Of a stretch of DNA of 46,782 nucleotides, positions 15,085 to 24,422 are shown one piece after another. The stretch is from Gammaproteobacteria bacterium (GTDB lineage Bacteria; Pseudomonadota; Gammaproteobacteria; Steroidobacterales; JABDMI01). A model generated the notes under the pieces. It saw only the letters and a list, made by a program, of their open reading frames with translations, had not been told where the DNA came from and did not search any database. Location: assembly GCA_013001575.1 (NCBI GenBank), contig JABDMI010000041.1:1-46782 (forward strand), written 5' to 3'. Position numbers and translations under genes: made by a program. The stretch's first letter is position 1. The number at the start of each line of letters is the position of its first letter.

Positions 15085-16401
15085 ATGGCATTTTCAATTT
15101 CAAACTGGAACACACTCGCGGCAGCCGATCAGAGAGCACTGTTGCAACGGCCAGTCAGCAAACAAAGCGACTTGCAAGCATCAGTCGCAGCGATCATCCG
15201 CGACGTGCGTGAGCAGGGCGATAAGGCCTTACTCGCTTACGCCAAACGCCTGGACGGTTTGCGATCGGCGACATTTACACTAGACACAAAACTCGTCAAT
15301 TCGATTGCACAACAGATCGACCCGTCATTACGGCAGGCCATTGATGAGGCTTATGTGCGTATTCGCAGTTTCCACGAGCTGGCAAAACCGCAAGACTTTA
15401 GTCTTGAGACAGCGCCCGGCGTGACATGCGCAAGCCGTTATCGTGGCTACGAACAAATTGGCCTATACATACCAGGTGGCTCGGCTCCGTTAATATCGAC
15501 GGTGTTGATGTTGGGTGTGCCGGCACAAATATCCGGTGTGGATAATATTTCACTTTGCACACCCTTGCAACAACACAATGAACTGCATCCCGGAATTGCG
15601 TATGCGGCCAGTAAATGCGGCGTAACTGCAATCTTTGCTCTGGGTGGTGCGCAGGCGATTGCTGCTATGGCTTATGGCACTGAGACAGTTCCGGGTTCGC
15701 AAAAGATCTTTGGTCCCGGAAATTCCTGGGTCACTGAAGCGAAACAACAAATTGCCTTTGATCCCCGGGGCGCGGCCATCGATATGCCGGCCGGACCCTC
15801 AGAAGTGCTGGTGATTGCCGATGCTCGGGCCAACCCGGATTTTGTGGCCATTGATCTGTTGTCTCAAGCGGAACACGGACCGGATTCTCAGGCGATCGTA
15901 ATTTCAGACAGTCAAGCCTTACTCAACAATATCGACAAGGCGCTGGATAATGAAATAAAAATTTTAACCCGACAAGATATTCTGTCTGAATCCAAAAACA
16001 ATATCCGCCTGATCCTGGTAGATAGCTTGCAACAAGCCTTAACAATTTCCAACGACTACGCTCCGGAACACCTGATCTTGCAATCTGAGAACGCCGAGAC
16101 TTTAGCAGACAATGTAAAAAATGCCGGGTCGGTGTTTATCGGCGCCTGGGCGCCGGAATCTCTGGGGGATTACTGCAGTGGCACCAATCATGTGTTGCCC
16201 ACCTACGGATTTGCGCGCTCGTATAATGGTTTGTCAACCATCGACTTTATGCAAAAGATCACTTTCCAGAAAGTCTCCCCACAAGGCATACAGAACATTG
16301 GCCCGTGCGCAATGAAACTGGCGCACGCGGAAGGCCTGGACGCGCACAAACGTGCGGTAGAAATTCGATTGAATGCACTTGCTGCAAAAACAGCCTCATG
16401 A
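15085..16401 (+). CDS. hisD: Histidinol dehydrogenase
   Basis: 438 residues from ATG 15085, two bases after the hisG stop. Zinc enzyme oxidising histidinol to histidine with two NAD+. Seen: GLYIPGGSAPLISTVLMLG, the NAD-binding region IFALGGAQAIAAMAYG, PAGPSEVLVIAD, LLSQAEHGPDSQ with the zinc-ligand Gln/His, YAPEHL and GAWAPESLGDYCSGTNHVLP with the metal ligand Asp/His. An open frame runs further upstream inside hisG but the family start is this ATG. Confidence 0.96.
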   Translation: MAFSISNWNTLAAADQRALLQRPVSKQSDLQASVAAIIRDVREQGDKALLAYAKRLDGLRSATFTLDTKLVNSIAQQIDPSLRQAIDEAYVRIRSFHELAKPQDFSLETAPGVTCASRYRGYEQIGLYIPGGSAPLISTVLMLGVPAQISGVDNISLCTPLQQHNELHPGIAYAASKCGVTAIFALGGAQAIAAMAYGTETVPGSQKIFGPGNSWVTEAKQQIAFDPRGAAIDMPAGPSEVLVIADARANPDFVAIDLLSQAEHGPDSQAIVISDSQALLNNIDKALDNEIKILTRQDILSESKNNIRLILVDSLQQALTISNDYAPEHLILQSENAETLADNVKNAGSVFIGAWAPESLGDYCSGTNHVLPTYGFARSYNGLSTIDFMQKITFQKVSPQGIQNIGPCAMKLAHAEGLDAHKRAVEIRLNALAAKTAS

Positions 16402-17486
16402 ATATTCAAAGCGTGATCAACATGGCACGCCCCGAGATTCGTGCCCTGAAATCTTACGACAATCTGCGCGGAACGTCGTCGGTCGAGGCCATCATTCTGG
16501 ATTCAAACGAGAACATCGCGTCACCCGATGCAACACTCACAAAAGAGAAGCGTTTTCGTTACCCAGAGATACGGGCGCAACAATTGATCGAACGTCTGGC
16601 AGGTATCTATCAAGTTCGCGCCGAGCAGATCATGCTGGGGCGGGGCAGTGACGATGTGATCGACTCCCTGTGCCGGGTCTTTCTGCGCGCCGGGCAAGAC
16701 GCGATATTGCAAACCACTCCGTGTTTTTCAATGTATTCGATCTCGGCGCAAATACAGGGCGCTGTAAGTAAAAGTGTCGCGCTCGATAGTGCAAACGACT
16801 TTGCCTACGACGTTGATGCTATCCTTAATGCCATTCGGCCTGAGGTCAAACTGATTTTTCTGGCCACCCCGCAAAGCCCCACGGGCAACAGTCTGGCGAA
16901 AAACGATGTCTTGAGATTACTTGACGCGAGTCAGGATCGTTGCGTGGTGGTGATCGATGAGGCCTATATTGAGTTCAGTCCTCATGCTTCGATGGCGAGT
17001 TTGCTGGACAAATATCCCAATCTGATTATCATGCGCACCTTGTCCAAAGCCTATGGTCTGGCTAACCTGCGTTGTGGTGCGATGCTCGCACACCCTGATG
17101 TGGTCAAGTTGGTGCGTAAAGTGGTCACTCCGTATGCGCTACCGGGCATTGTGGTCGATACGACGTACGCTGCCTTGGAACCGGAAAATCTCGAGGCAAT
17201 CCGGCAGATCAACGCCAGTATGCCGAAAAGAAAACAGGCATTGCAGGCACTGGTGTATAAGCAAGCGTGGTGTCAGGGCATTGTGTCCGGAGACACTAAT
17301 TTTATTTTAGTAAAAACCGATAAGGCCCAAGCATTGAATGAGTTTTTAGAAACTCAACAGATTTACATTCGTTCGTTTTCACCAAGCTCTGAACTGGGTG
17401 ATTATTTGCGCTTTTCCGTCGGCAATTTTGCCGAGATTGATACTTTACAACAGGCATTCGAGCAATTTGCCAACAGGAATTTTTGA
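16398..17486 (+). CDS. hisC: Histidinol-phosphate aminotransferase
   Basis: 362 residues; its ATG overlaps the hisD stop as ATGA. PLP enzyme converting imidazole-acetol phosphate to histidinol phosphate with glutamate. Seen: LDSNENIASP, the PLP-phosphate loop LGRGSDDVIDSL, ATPQSPTGN, VIDEAYIEFS and the Schiff-base lysine in MRTLSKAYGLANLRCG, then LRFSVGNF. Tight coupling to hisD and hisB argues for translational coupling. Confidence 0.96.
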   Translation: MNIQSVINMARPEIRALKSYDNLRGTSSVEAIILDSNENIASPDATLTKEKRFRYPEIRAQQLIERLAGIYQVRAEQIMLGRGSDDVIDSLCRVFLRAGQDAILQTTPCFSMYSISAQIQGAVSKSVALDSANDFAYDVDAILNAIRPEVKLIFLATPQSPTGNSLAKNDVLRLLDASQDRCVVVIDEAYIEFSPHASMASLLDKYPNLIIMRTLSKAYGLANLRCGAMLAHPDVVKLVRKVVTPYALPGIVVDTTYAALEPENLEAIRQINASMPKRKQALQALVYKQAWCQGIVSGDTNFILVKTDKAQALNEFLETQQIYIRSFSPSSELGDYLRFSVGNFAEIDTLQQAFEQFANRNF

Positions 17487-18572
17487 ATGGCCAGGAAAAA
17501 ATATTTATTTGTGGATCGCGACGGTACCTTGATCACAGAACCGGAAGATTATCAGGTCGATAGTCTCGCCAAGTTGCGCATCGAGCCGGGAGCAATTTCG
17601 GCCATGCGTGTCTTTAAACAAGCCGGTTTTGAACTGGTTATGGTCACCAACCAGGACGGTCTGGGAACTGATGCTTTTCCGCAAGCCGATTTTGATGCCC
17701 CGCATAATATGATGTTGCAAATTTTCGCAACCGAAGGCGTACACTTTGATGCGATCCATATTGATCCGCACACGGCAGATTCCAATGCCTTCACCCGCAA
17801 ACCCAATCCCGGCATGTTAATGGCGTATTTGCAATCCGGTGACATGGATATGCAAAACTCTTATGTGATTGGCGACCGCGATTCCGACATCGAGCTGGCA
17901 AAGCGCATGGGGATCAGCGGTATTTTGTACGGCCAATTCAATCCCGAAGTGAAGGGCTTATCCTGGTCAGAGATCGTTGCGACATTGCTGACCAAGCCAC
18001 GTGTGGCCAGCATTGAACGCAAGACTAACGAGACCTTGATCTCGGCAACCGTCAATCTGGACAGTTCGGGTAACAATTCCATTCAGACCGGAATCGGGTT
18101 TTTTGATCACATGCTTGATCAACTGGCCTTACACGGCGGTTTTCAACTGGATCTGAAAGCCGAGGGCGATCTTTACATCGATGAGCATCACACCGTCGAA
18201 GATTGTGCGATCGTCATCGGTCAGGCCATGCGTCAGGCGCTTGGCAACAAGCGCAGTATCGGACGTTACGGTTTTGTCTTACCCATGGATGAGTCTCTTG
18301 CCACAACCGCCATCGATCTGTCGGGACGGCCGGTGTGTGTGATCAAGGATGCCTTTACCCTGGATAAAGTGGGTGAACTGTCTATTGAGATGGTGCGTCA
18401 TTTTGTGCAAACCCTGGCGGTTAATCTGGCCGCGGCCATCCACGTGGAGGTTGAGGGCGAGAATCACCATCACATGGTGGAGGGAATATTCAAATCACTG
18501 GGGCGGTCGCTGCGACAGGCGATCAGCAAGCAACAACAAAGCGTGACCTCGTCAAAAGGCTTATTGGAATAA
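17487..18572 (+). CDS. hisB: Bifunctional histidinol-phosphatase / imidazoleglycerol-phosphate dehydratase
   Basis: 361 residues; ATG directly abuts the hisC TGA. Residues 1-165 are a HAD phosphatase with the nucleophile motif FVDRDGTLI, TNQDGLGT and GDRDSDIELA. Residues about 170-361 are the dehydratase with metal-binding HHTVEDC and ENHHHMVE. Odd: where E. coli HisB has the zinc loop C-x-H-x(5)-C-x-C, this protein reads DPHTADSNAFTRKP; the His stays but all three Cys are lost. Xanthomonas-type HisB also lacks these cysteines, so this is probably a lineage variant, not damage. Confidence 0.95.
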   Translation: MARKKYLFVDRDGTLITEPEDYQVDSLAKLRIEPGAISAMRVFKQAGFELVMVTNQDGLGTDAFPQADFDAPHNMMLQIFATEGVHFDAIHIDPHTADSNAFTRKPNPGMLMAYLQSGDMDMQNSYVIGDRDSDIELAKRMGISGILYGQFNPEVKGLSWSEIVATLLTKPRVASIERKTNETLISATVNLDSSGNNSIQTGIGFFDHMLDQLALHGGFQLDLKAEGDLYIDEHHTVEDCAIVIGQAMRQALGNKRSIGRYGFVLPMDESLATTAIDLSGRPVCVIKDAFTLDKVGELSIEMVRHFVQTLAVNLAAAIHVEVEGENHHHMVEGIFKSLGRSLRQAISKQQQSVTSSKGLLE

Positions 18573-18576
18573 TCCC

Positions 18577-19173
18577 ATGCAAGTGGCTTTGGTTAAATGC
18601 GGCGGGGCAAATTTCGGATCGGTGCAATACGCGCTTGAACGTCTGGGTGTGAATCCGGTAACCACCGACGACGCAACTGTCATCCGTCAGGCCGACAAGG
18701 TCATTTTGCCGGGCGTGGGTTCGGCCCAGGCGGCCATGCAACGCATTGCCCAACACGATCTCGCCGAGACTCTTAAAAATCTGCAACAACCCACATTGGC
18801 CATTTGCCTGGGCATGCAGATCCTGTGCGAAGCGTCCGAGGAAGGCGATACCAGTTGTTTGGGGATTATTCCGGTCCCGGTGCAAGCGATGCAGGCCCAA
18901 GCCGGCCTGCGTATCCCGCACATGGGCTGGAATCAGGTGAGTTATCAAACGGCGCATCCCCTGTTCAAGCAAATTCCCGAGAATGATTACGCTTATTTTG
19001 TGCACGCCTACGCGGTTCCGGTCAGCCCATACACTATTGCAACCAGCACTCATGGAGAGCGTTTCAGTGCCGCGTTGGCTTACAAGAACTTTTATGCGGT
19101 GCAGTATCATCCTGAACGCTCCGGCAAACACGGTCAACAGTTATTGAAAAATTTTATCGAGATGCAAGCATGA
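18577..19173 (+). CDS. hisH: Imidazole glycerol phosphate synthase, glutaminase subunit
   Basis: 198 residues. Class I glutamine amidotransferase giving ammonia to HisF. Triad visible: nucleophile Cys in LAICLGMQIL, and His-x-Glu in AVQYHPERSG. PGVGSAQAAM near residue 47 forms the oxyanion region. Four bases after hisB, and its stop overlaps the hisA start. Confidence 0.96.
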   Translation: MQVALVKCGGANFGSVQYALERLGVNPVTTDDATVIRQADKVILPGVGSAQAAMQRIAQHDLAETLKNLQQPTLAICLGMQILCEASEEGDTSCLGIIPVPVQAMQAQAGLRIPHMGWNQVSYQTAHPLFKQIPENDYAYFVHAYAVPVSPYTIATSTHGERFSAALAYKNFYAVQYHPERSGKHGQQLLKNFIEMQA

Positions 19174-19907
19174 GATTAATTCCAGCGATCGATATTCTGG
19201 ACGGCAAAGTAGTGCGCTTGCATCAGGGCGATTACGCCGACTCAGTGCAATACAGCAACTCGCCATTGCAGCAGTTGCAGGCTTATGAACAGGCCGGCGC
19301 CAAATTGGTGCACATCGTCGATCTGGACGCGGCTAAACAGGGTCGCTTTGTGAATGCACCGGTCATCGGTGAGCTACTCGCTAAGGCGAATGTGCAACTT
19401 CAAGTAGCCGGTGGCATTCGTTCACAGACCGACTTTGAACATCGCATGACTCTGGGTATCCAGCGTATTGTGGTGGGAAGTTACGTGGTTACTCACAGCG
19501 ATGATTTTTGTCGCTGGTTACGCCAATACGACGCCGACAGAATTGTGGCCGCTGTTGATGTGCAAAAAAACCCGCAGGGCGAATACATTCCACGTATCAA
19601 AGGCTGGACGGAAGCGGCCAGGATGAGTTTGTTTGAATTACTGGTCAAACTTAGCGCCCACGGCTTACGGCATTTGTTGTGCACCGACATCAGTAAAGAC
19701 GGGATGTTGAGCGGGCCAAATTTTGACCTGTACGCTGAAATTCAACAACGCCATCCCAATCTGATCGTGCAGGCCTCGGGCGGAGTCTCCAGTCTGCACG
19801 ACTTGGAACGCTTGCACGACATGGGCATGCACGAATGCATTTCCGGCAAGGCCTTACTCGATGGGCGCATCGATATGCCCACCGCTTTGGCACGCTTTGC
19901 AACATGA
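19170..19907 (+). CDS. hisA: ProFAR isomerase
   Basis: 245 residues, TIM barrel. Amadori rearrangement of ProFAR to PRFAR. Seen: [20 protein letters not shown] with catalytic Asp8, the half-barrel phosphate loops VAGGIRS and QASGGVSSL, and the second catalytic Asp in [15 protein letters not shown] overlap with hisH upstream and with hisF downstream. Confidence 0.96.
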   Translation: MRLIPAIDILDGKVVRLHQGDYADSVQYSNSPLQQLQAYEQAGAKLVHIVDLDAAKQGRFVNAPVIGELLAKANVQLQVAGGIRSQTDFEHRMTLGIQRIVVGSYVVTHSDDFCRWLRQYDADRIVAAVDVQKNPQGEYIPRIKGWTEAARMSLFELLVKLSAHGLRHLLCTDISKDGMLSGPNFDLYAEIQQRHPNLIVQASGGVSSLHDLERLHDMGMHECISGKALLDGRIDMPTALARFAT

Positions 19908-20737
19908 ATACCGCAACTCGACTGGTGTCGCAAACCACCTTGGCCAGACGCATCATTCCGTGTCTGGATGTGGCCGATGGTAAGGTCATCAAGGGTCAGC
20001 AGTTTCGCGGTCACAATGTGGTTGGCGAGATTACCGATCTGGCTTTGCGCTACCGCGACGAAGGCGCCGATGAACTGGTGTTCTACGACATCACCGCCAG
20101 CCCGCAGCAACGCAGTGTGGACATCAGCTGGGTGGAGAGTGTGGCACGCCTGATCGATATCCCTTTCACGGTGGCGGGTGGCATTCGCAGTGTCGATAAA
20201 GCCGAAGCCGTACTCGCTGCCGGCGCCGACAAGATCTCGGTGAATACACCCGTACTGGAAAACCCCGACCTCATCAATGCCCTGGTCGATCGCTTGGGCA
20301 CACAATGCGTGGTGGTTGGGGTCGACAGTATTGAAGTGACGTCAGAATCCGAGACGGGGCGTGGGCTCATACGTGATTGGTATATCAAGAAGTATACCGG
20401 CGACCCGGCCAAAACCGCGGACGCCGGGCGCAAAACCCTGAACTGGGTGCGTGAGGTTGAAGCCCGCGGTGCCGGTGAGATCGTACTGAATTGCATGTCA
20501 TCAGATGGTATGAAAAATGGCTATGATATCAAACAGTTATCAGAAGTACGTAAAGTAACTTCTCTGCCATTGATCGCCTCGGGTGGTGCCGGCACAATGG
20601 CGCATTTCAGTGCGGTGGCCAAGCTCGCCGACGTCGATGGTATGCTTGCGGCCAGTGTATTCCATAACGGAATCATTCCAATCCCCGAATTAAAATCCTA
20701 TCTGCTTTCGCAAGGTGTGAGTGTACGCCCGGCCTGA
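19904..20737 (+). CDS. hisF: Imidazole glycerol phosphate synthase, cyclase subunit
   Basis: 277 residues from ATG 19904, which overlaps the hisA stop. The family body starts at [19 protein letters not shown], so there are about 12 extra N-terminal residues ([12 protein letters not shown]) beyond the usual start. TIM barrel; catalytic Asp in CLDVADG and in [13 protein letters not shown]; phosphate loops VAGGIRS and ASGGAG. Forms the HisHF complex that makes IGP and AICAR. Contains an 8-residue-or-so loop [16 protein letters not shown] typical of the proteobacterial enzymes. Confidence 0.96.
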   Translation: MNTATRLVSQTTLARRIIPCLDVADGKVIKGQQFRGHNVVGEITDLALRYRDEGADELVFYDITASPQQRSVDISWVESVARLIDIPFTVAGGIRSVDKAEAVLAAGADKISVNTPVLENPDLINALVDRLGTQCVVVGVDSIEVTSESETGRGLIRDWYIKKYTGDPAKTADAGRKTLNWVREVEARGAGEIVLNCMSSDGMKNGYDIKQLSEVRKVTSLPLIASGGAGTMAHFSAVAKLADVDGMLAASVFHNGIIPIPELKSYLLSQGVSVRPA

Positions 20738-20778
20738 GTCTTGAAGTTTTAAACACTTACTAAAACAAGAGAAAAACT

Positions 20779-21405
20779 ATGTCTCAACAAACGCTTCACT
20801 CACGCATTGACTGGGATAAAAATGCCGGGTTGGTGCCGGCTATTGTTCAGGATGCGGGCAGTGGTGATGTCTTGATGCTTGGCTATATGAACGCGGATGC
20901 TCTGGCCCAAACGCAGGCCAGTGGCATGGTGACTTTCTACAGTCGTAGCAAACAACGCCTGTGGCAAAAAGGCGAAAGCTCCGGGCATGTACTTGAGCTG
21001 GTGTCTATTGACCTGGATTGCGATCAAGACACCTTACTGGTCAAGGCACGCCCACAAGGGCCGACCTGTCATACCGGCAACGATACCTGTTTTGGTGAAA
21101 AACAGGGATTTTCCAAAGCGGCCGATATCAATCTACTGCTCGAACTGGAAAGTCTGATAAAAAGTCGCAAACAACAACCCGCTACCGGCGGTTATACCTC
21201 GAGTTTGTTTGATGCCGGCATAAACCGCATTGCGCAAAAAGTTGGCGAAGAGGGCGTCGAAACTGTGATTGCCGCTTTGGCTGAGGACGATGTGGCCTTC
21301 ATCAGTGAAGCGTCAGACCTGGTGTATCATTTGATCGTGTTATTGGTTGAAAAAGGTCTGTCCTTGAGTGACGTGTTGCAAGAGCTTAAGCATAGACGCC
21401 ATTAA
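20779..21405 (+). CDS. hisI: Bifunctional phosphoribosyl-AMP cyclohydrolase / phosphoribosyl-ATP pyrophosphatase
   Basis: 208 residues, HisIE fusion. Cyclohydrolase part about 1-115 with MLGYMNADALAQT, the metal site DLDCDQDTLLVKARPQGP and CHTGNDTCF (zinc cysteines). Pyrophosphatase part about 120-208 with KVGEEGVETVIAAL and the metal-binding acidic helix SEASDLVYHLIVLL. Last gene of the operon, 41 bases after hisF with its own weak ribosome site. No clear terminator before the convergent gene at 21474. Confidence 0.95.
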   Translation: MSQQTLHSRIDWDKNAGLVPAIVQDAGSGDVLMLGYMNADALAQTQASGMVTFYSRSKQRLWQKGESSGHVLELVSIDLDCDQDTLLVKARPQGPTCHTGNDTCFGEKQGFSKAADINLLLELESLIKSRKQQPATGGYTSSLFDAGINRIAQKVGEEGVETVIAALAEDDVAFISEASDLVYHLIVLLVEKGLSLSDVLQELKHRRH

Positions 21406-21473
21406 AAAATAGACACCATTAAATTGGAGTCAGCTGCAATCAGTCTAAAATAGCTTGTTAAACGTCTATTGCC

Positions 21474-22484
21474 TCACTTTTTAATGGGTAACAATTCGAG
21501 TAATTCCTCGCCGCTATAGGCGGGTGATTTTCCATGTGCAAAAGCTTCTTTGACCAGTTCAACCACGCGTTGATTAACCGGGGCTTTCTTTTTATGTGTT
21601 TTGGCTAATTTGATAATGGCGCCATTGATATAGTCTATTTCAGTGCCACGTCCGGCTTGCAGGTCTTCCCACATGGAAGAACGCGCCAAAGGATCGATCT
21701 TGATGCGGGTGTTGGCCACCGGAGTAAACAGGAAATTGGGTAAGCGCAATATTTTCAACATTTGTTGCGGTTTGGTTTTACCGATCTTTTCGGGTTTGAT
21801 ATTGGCCACTTTCAGTACAGACATTGCTTCCTCAATGCATGTGGCAAGAATTAGGCGGTAAGTTTTATTGGCTAATTGTTCTTTCAAGGGTCTGCCAGAC
21901 AAGACATTCAAGGCATTATTCAGGTTGAGTAAAAGCTTGCCCCACAACACGCCGCTGATATTGTCGCTTTGCAGGGTAGGCAAGCCGGCCTGCTTGCATT
22001 GTTGTGCAAGCAAACCGGTTTCATAGCTGCGCTCAAAGACCAATTCACCTTCTGTGCCACAATGAAAGTGTCCATTGCCTTTATTGATCACGTTATAGGG
22101 AACCATGCCGCATGCTGTTTTCCAGCCGGGCAAATGTATTTTTAACAGATCCGGGTTTTGCACCCCATTTTGTAAACTGACCACAGTGGTTTTTGGGTTC
22201 GCTTCCTGCTTGATCTGCAAAATGGCGGTTAGCGTATCCTGACTTTTTACACACAGCAAGATCAGATCGGCTTCACGTAAACATCCCAGGTCGGTGGTGT
22301 AGTTAATATCCTCCGCCTTGATCTTGACCTCGGGCAGTTCATAATGACTCAGGGTCAATCCATTGGTCTGGATAACTTTTTGAATGCGTTCCCGACCCAG
22401 AAAAGTTACATCTGGATTATGAACCGAAAGTTTGCCACCGACATAACAACCAATGGAGCCGGCTCCGAAAATAACGATTTTCAT
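21474..22484 (-). CDS. 2-dehydropantoate 2-reductase family protein
   Basis: 336 residues. NADPH-binding Rossmann start MKIVIFGAGSIGCYVGGKL, then VSLQNGVQNPDLL and the catalytic-lysine motif GVLWGKLLLNLNNAL of the PanE/ApbA family. PanE reduces ketopantoate to pantoate for coenzyme A. The length exceeds E. coli PanE (about 300), and the gene overlaps the FAD oxidase by four bases, so it may be a paralogue acting on another 2-keto acid. The two genes form an operon on the minus strand. Confidence 0.8.
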   Translation of the reverse strand: MKIVIFGAGSIGCYVGGKLSVHNPDVTFLGRERIQKVIQTNGLTLSHYELPEVKIKAEDINYTTDLGCLREADLILLCVKSQDTLTAILQIKQEANPKTTVVSLQNGVQNPDLLKIHLPGWKTACGMVPYNVINKGNGHFHCGTEGELVFERSYETGLLAQQCKQAGLPTLQSDNISGVLWGKLLLNLNNALNVLSGRPLKEQLANKTYRLILATCIEEAMSVLKVANIKPEKIGKTKPQQMLKILRLPNFLFTPVANTRIKIDPLARSSMWEDLQAGRGTEIDYINGAIIKLAKTHKKKAPVNQRVVELVKEAFAHGKSPAYSGEELLELLPIKK

Positions 22485-23887
22485 AAAAATAATACTCGTG
22501 GGTTCATGATGTTCTGCGGGTCCAGAGCTTGCTTGAGTTTTCGCATGGTTGCAAGCTTAATCGGGTTGGCGCGTTCGGCCAATTCTTGTTTTTTTAGAAT
22601 CCCGATACCGTGTTCGGCCGAGATGGAGCCACCCATGTCGCTAACAATGTCATGCACCACACGATTCATACGCTGGGTATTCGAAAGATAAATAGCTTTG
22701 TCCATGCCAGGGGGTTGTGAAACATTAAAGTGAATATTGCCATCACCAATATGTCCAAACGGAACCGGTCGGCAGCCGGGCTCCAGGCTAGTGACCGCAA
22801 TGCTGGCTTTGTGAATGAATTCCGGAATTTTTTCCAGCGGTACACATATATCGTGCTTGATCGAGCCGCCCTCGGGTTTTTGGGCCTCGGATATATGCTC
22901 ACGTAATTCCAGCAGGGCCTGGGTTTGGGCAAGAGATTCCGCACGGATGGCGTCGACGATCAATTTATTCTGGATCAGATTGGCGATAAAATTTTCAACT
23001 TGGGTGGTGGTACCCGCGGTGTGATGAAATTCAAAATGAATCAATAAATACCACGGGTGTTTCTCTGCAAACGGGTTTTTACTTCTGGGAATGTGTCGAG
23101 TCACAAAATCCAGGGCGATCTGTGGCAATAACTCGATCATTGATAAGCTTTGACCAAAATTATCCTCACAGGCATGCAGTACTGCAATCGCTTTTTTTAC
23201 ATCAGTGATCGCAAGCAACAGGGTTTCGATATGCTTGGCTTTGGGTATTAATTGTAAACTCGCTGCAGTGATAACACCCAAAGTACCTTCCGCACCAATA
23301 AATGTGGAGGTCATATTGTAACCGGTGTTGTCTTTTTTCACCGGCTCCAGTGAGTTGAAAACTGAGCCATCGGCCAATACCACTTCCAGTCCGGTCACCA
23401 GATTACGCATACTGCCATAACGGACCACATGCACGCCACCGGCGTTGGTCGAGCACAAGCCGCCGATCGTGGCACTACCTTGTGATGCCAGGGATAAGGG
23501 AAATATGGTGTTTTTGGATTCGGCTTTTGCGAGTACGTGTTGCAGTATGCAACCGGATTCAACGGTCATGGATCTGGCAGAGATACTGCGAAATTTATTC
23601 AGGCGTTTGCTCGAGAGTAAAACTTCACCCTGGGGGATTTGACCACCCACTAATCCGGTATTGCCTCCTTGTGGCACAATACCCAGACCAAACTCAGAGC
23701 AGATCTTTACCGCCTTAACCACTTCTGCGGTGCTGTGGGGAGTCAGCATCAAGGGCGTATGACCTTGCCAGCGATCCCGCCATTCGTGTAAATGCGGGGC
23801 AATAAGCTCGGGGTCCTCGGACCAGGATTCAGCCGGAAGTGAGTCTTTCAGTTGTTGAATGCCGGTATTTTTATGGGTGTCGTGCAT
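22481..23887 (-). CDS. FAD-linked 2-hydroxyacid dehydrogenase (GlcD / D-2-hydroxyglutarate type)
   Basis: 468 residues. PCMH-type FAD domain with PQGGNTGLVGGQIP and SQGSATIGGLCSTNAGG (flavin pyrophosphate loop), GLEVVLADG, FIGAEGTLGVIT; C-terminal domain with FGHIGDGNIHFNV (metal-binding His) and SAEHGIGILKK. These enzymes oxidise D-2-hydroxyacids such as D-lactate, glycolate or D-2-hydroxyglutarate. Translationally coupled to the ketopantoate-reductase homologue, suggesting linked 2-keto/2-hydroxyacid chemistry. The exact substrate cannot be read from sequence. Confidence 0.88.
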   Translation of the reverse strand: MHDTHKNTGIQQLKDSLPAESWSEDPELIAPHLHEWRDRWQGHTPLMLTPHSTAEVVKAVKICSEFGLGIVPQGGNTGLVGGQIPQGEVLLSSKRLNKFRSISARSMTVESGCILQHVLAKAESKNTIFPLSLASQGSATIGGLCSTNAGGVHVVRYGSMRNLVTGLEVVLADGSVFNSLEPVKKDNTGYNMTSTFIGAEGTLGVITAASLQLIPKAKHIETLLLAITDVKKAIAVLHACEDNFGQSLSMIELLPQIALDFVTRHIPRSKNPFAEKHPWYLLIHFEFHHTAGTTTQVENFIANLIQNKLIVDAIRAESLAQTQALLELREHISEAQKPEGGSIKHDICVPLEKIPEFIHKASIAVTSLEPGCRPVPFGHIGDGNIHFNVSQPPGMDKAIYLSNTQRMNRVVHDIVSDMGGSISAEHGIGILKKQELAERANPIKLATMRKLKQALDPQNIMNPRVLFL

Positions 23888-23988
23888 GAGCTTTTTGGCT
23901 TGTGTTTAGTGAATTCTACGCGTACTCTGGATTGACTGATTATAAATGACAATGCATTATTAAAAATGCTTTAAACCGGAGGGAAGAT

Positions 23989-24422
23989 ATGACTGAAACG
24001 AATAAATTACCAATGTGGTTCTGGGTGGTCGCGGTTTTGGCCTTGATCTGGAATCTGTTAGGTCTTGGCGCATTTCTGTCAACGGCTGTATTGATGTCAC
24101 CGGAAACCCTAGCAAGCATGTCTCCGGCCGAGCAAGAGCTGTACGCAAACACCCCCAGTTGGGCCAATGTGGCTTTCGGCGTTGCGGTTATTTTGGTGTG
24201 CTTGGCAGTATTGGTTTATTGCTGAAACAAGACTGGGCAACACCAGTGTTTGCGATCTCCTTATTAGGCTTGATCGTGCAAATGTTTTACGCCTTTGTAT
24301 TGAGTAACTCATTCGAGGTTTATGGTGCCCAAGCCGCCGCCATGCCGGGCATGATCTTTGTGGTGTGCGTTTTTCTGATCTATCACTCGCATAAGTCCAC
24401 CATGAAGGGTTGGTTGACTTGA
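23989..24422 (+). pseudogene. Small four-helix membrane protein, frame broken at a T4 run
   Basis: Strong GGAGGG ribosome site, start MTETNKLPMWFWVVAVLALIW. The frame runs to a stop at 24225, but the second half of the same family (GVLGSIGLLLKQDWATPVFAI, then FYAFVLSNSFEVYGAQAAAMPG) continues in another frame to 24422. One extra T in TTTT at 24191-24194 would restore a single protein of about 144 residues reading VIFGVLGSIG. The family is known to me as uncharacterised small membrane proteins of marine gammaproteobacteria. Either a real one-base deletion or a sequence error. No canonical slippery heptamer is there. Confidence 0.75.

Noticed and set aside
24191-24225. Programmed -1 frameshift in the membrane protein
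   Set aside because: There is no X-XXY-YYZ heptamer, stem-loop or conserved overlap; a single missing T is simpler.
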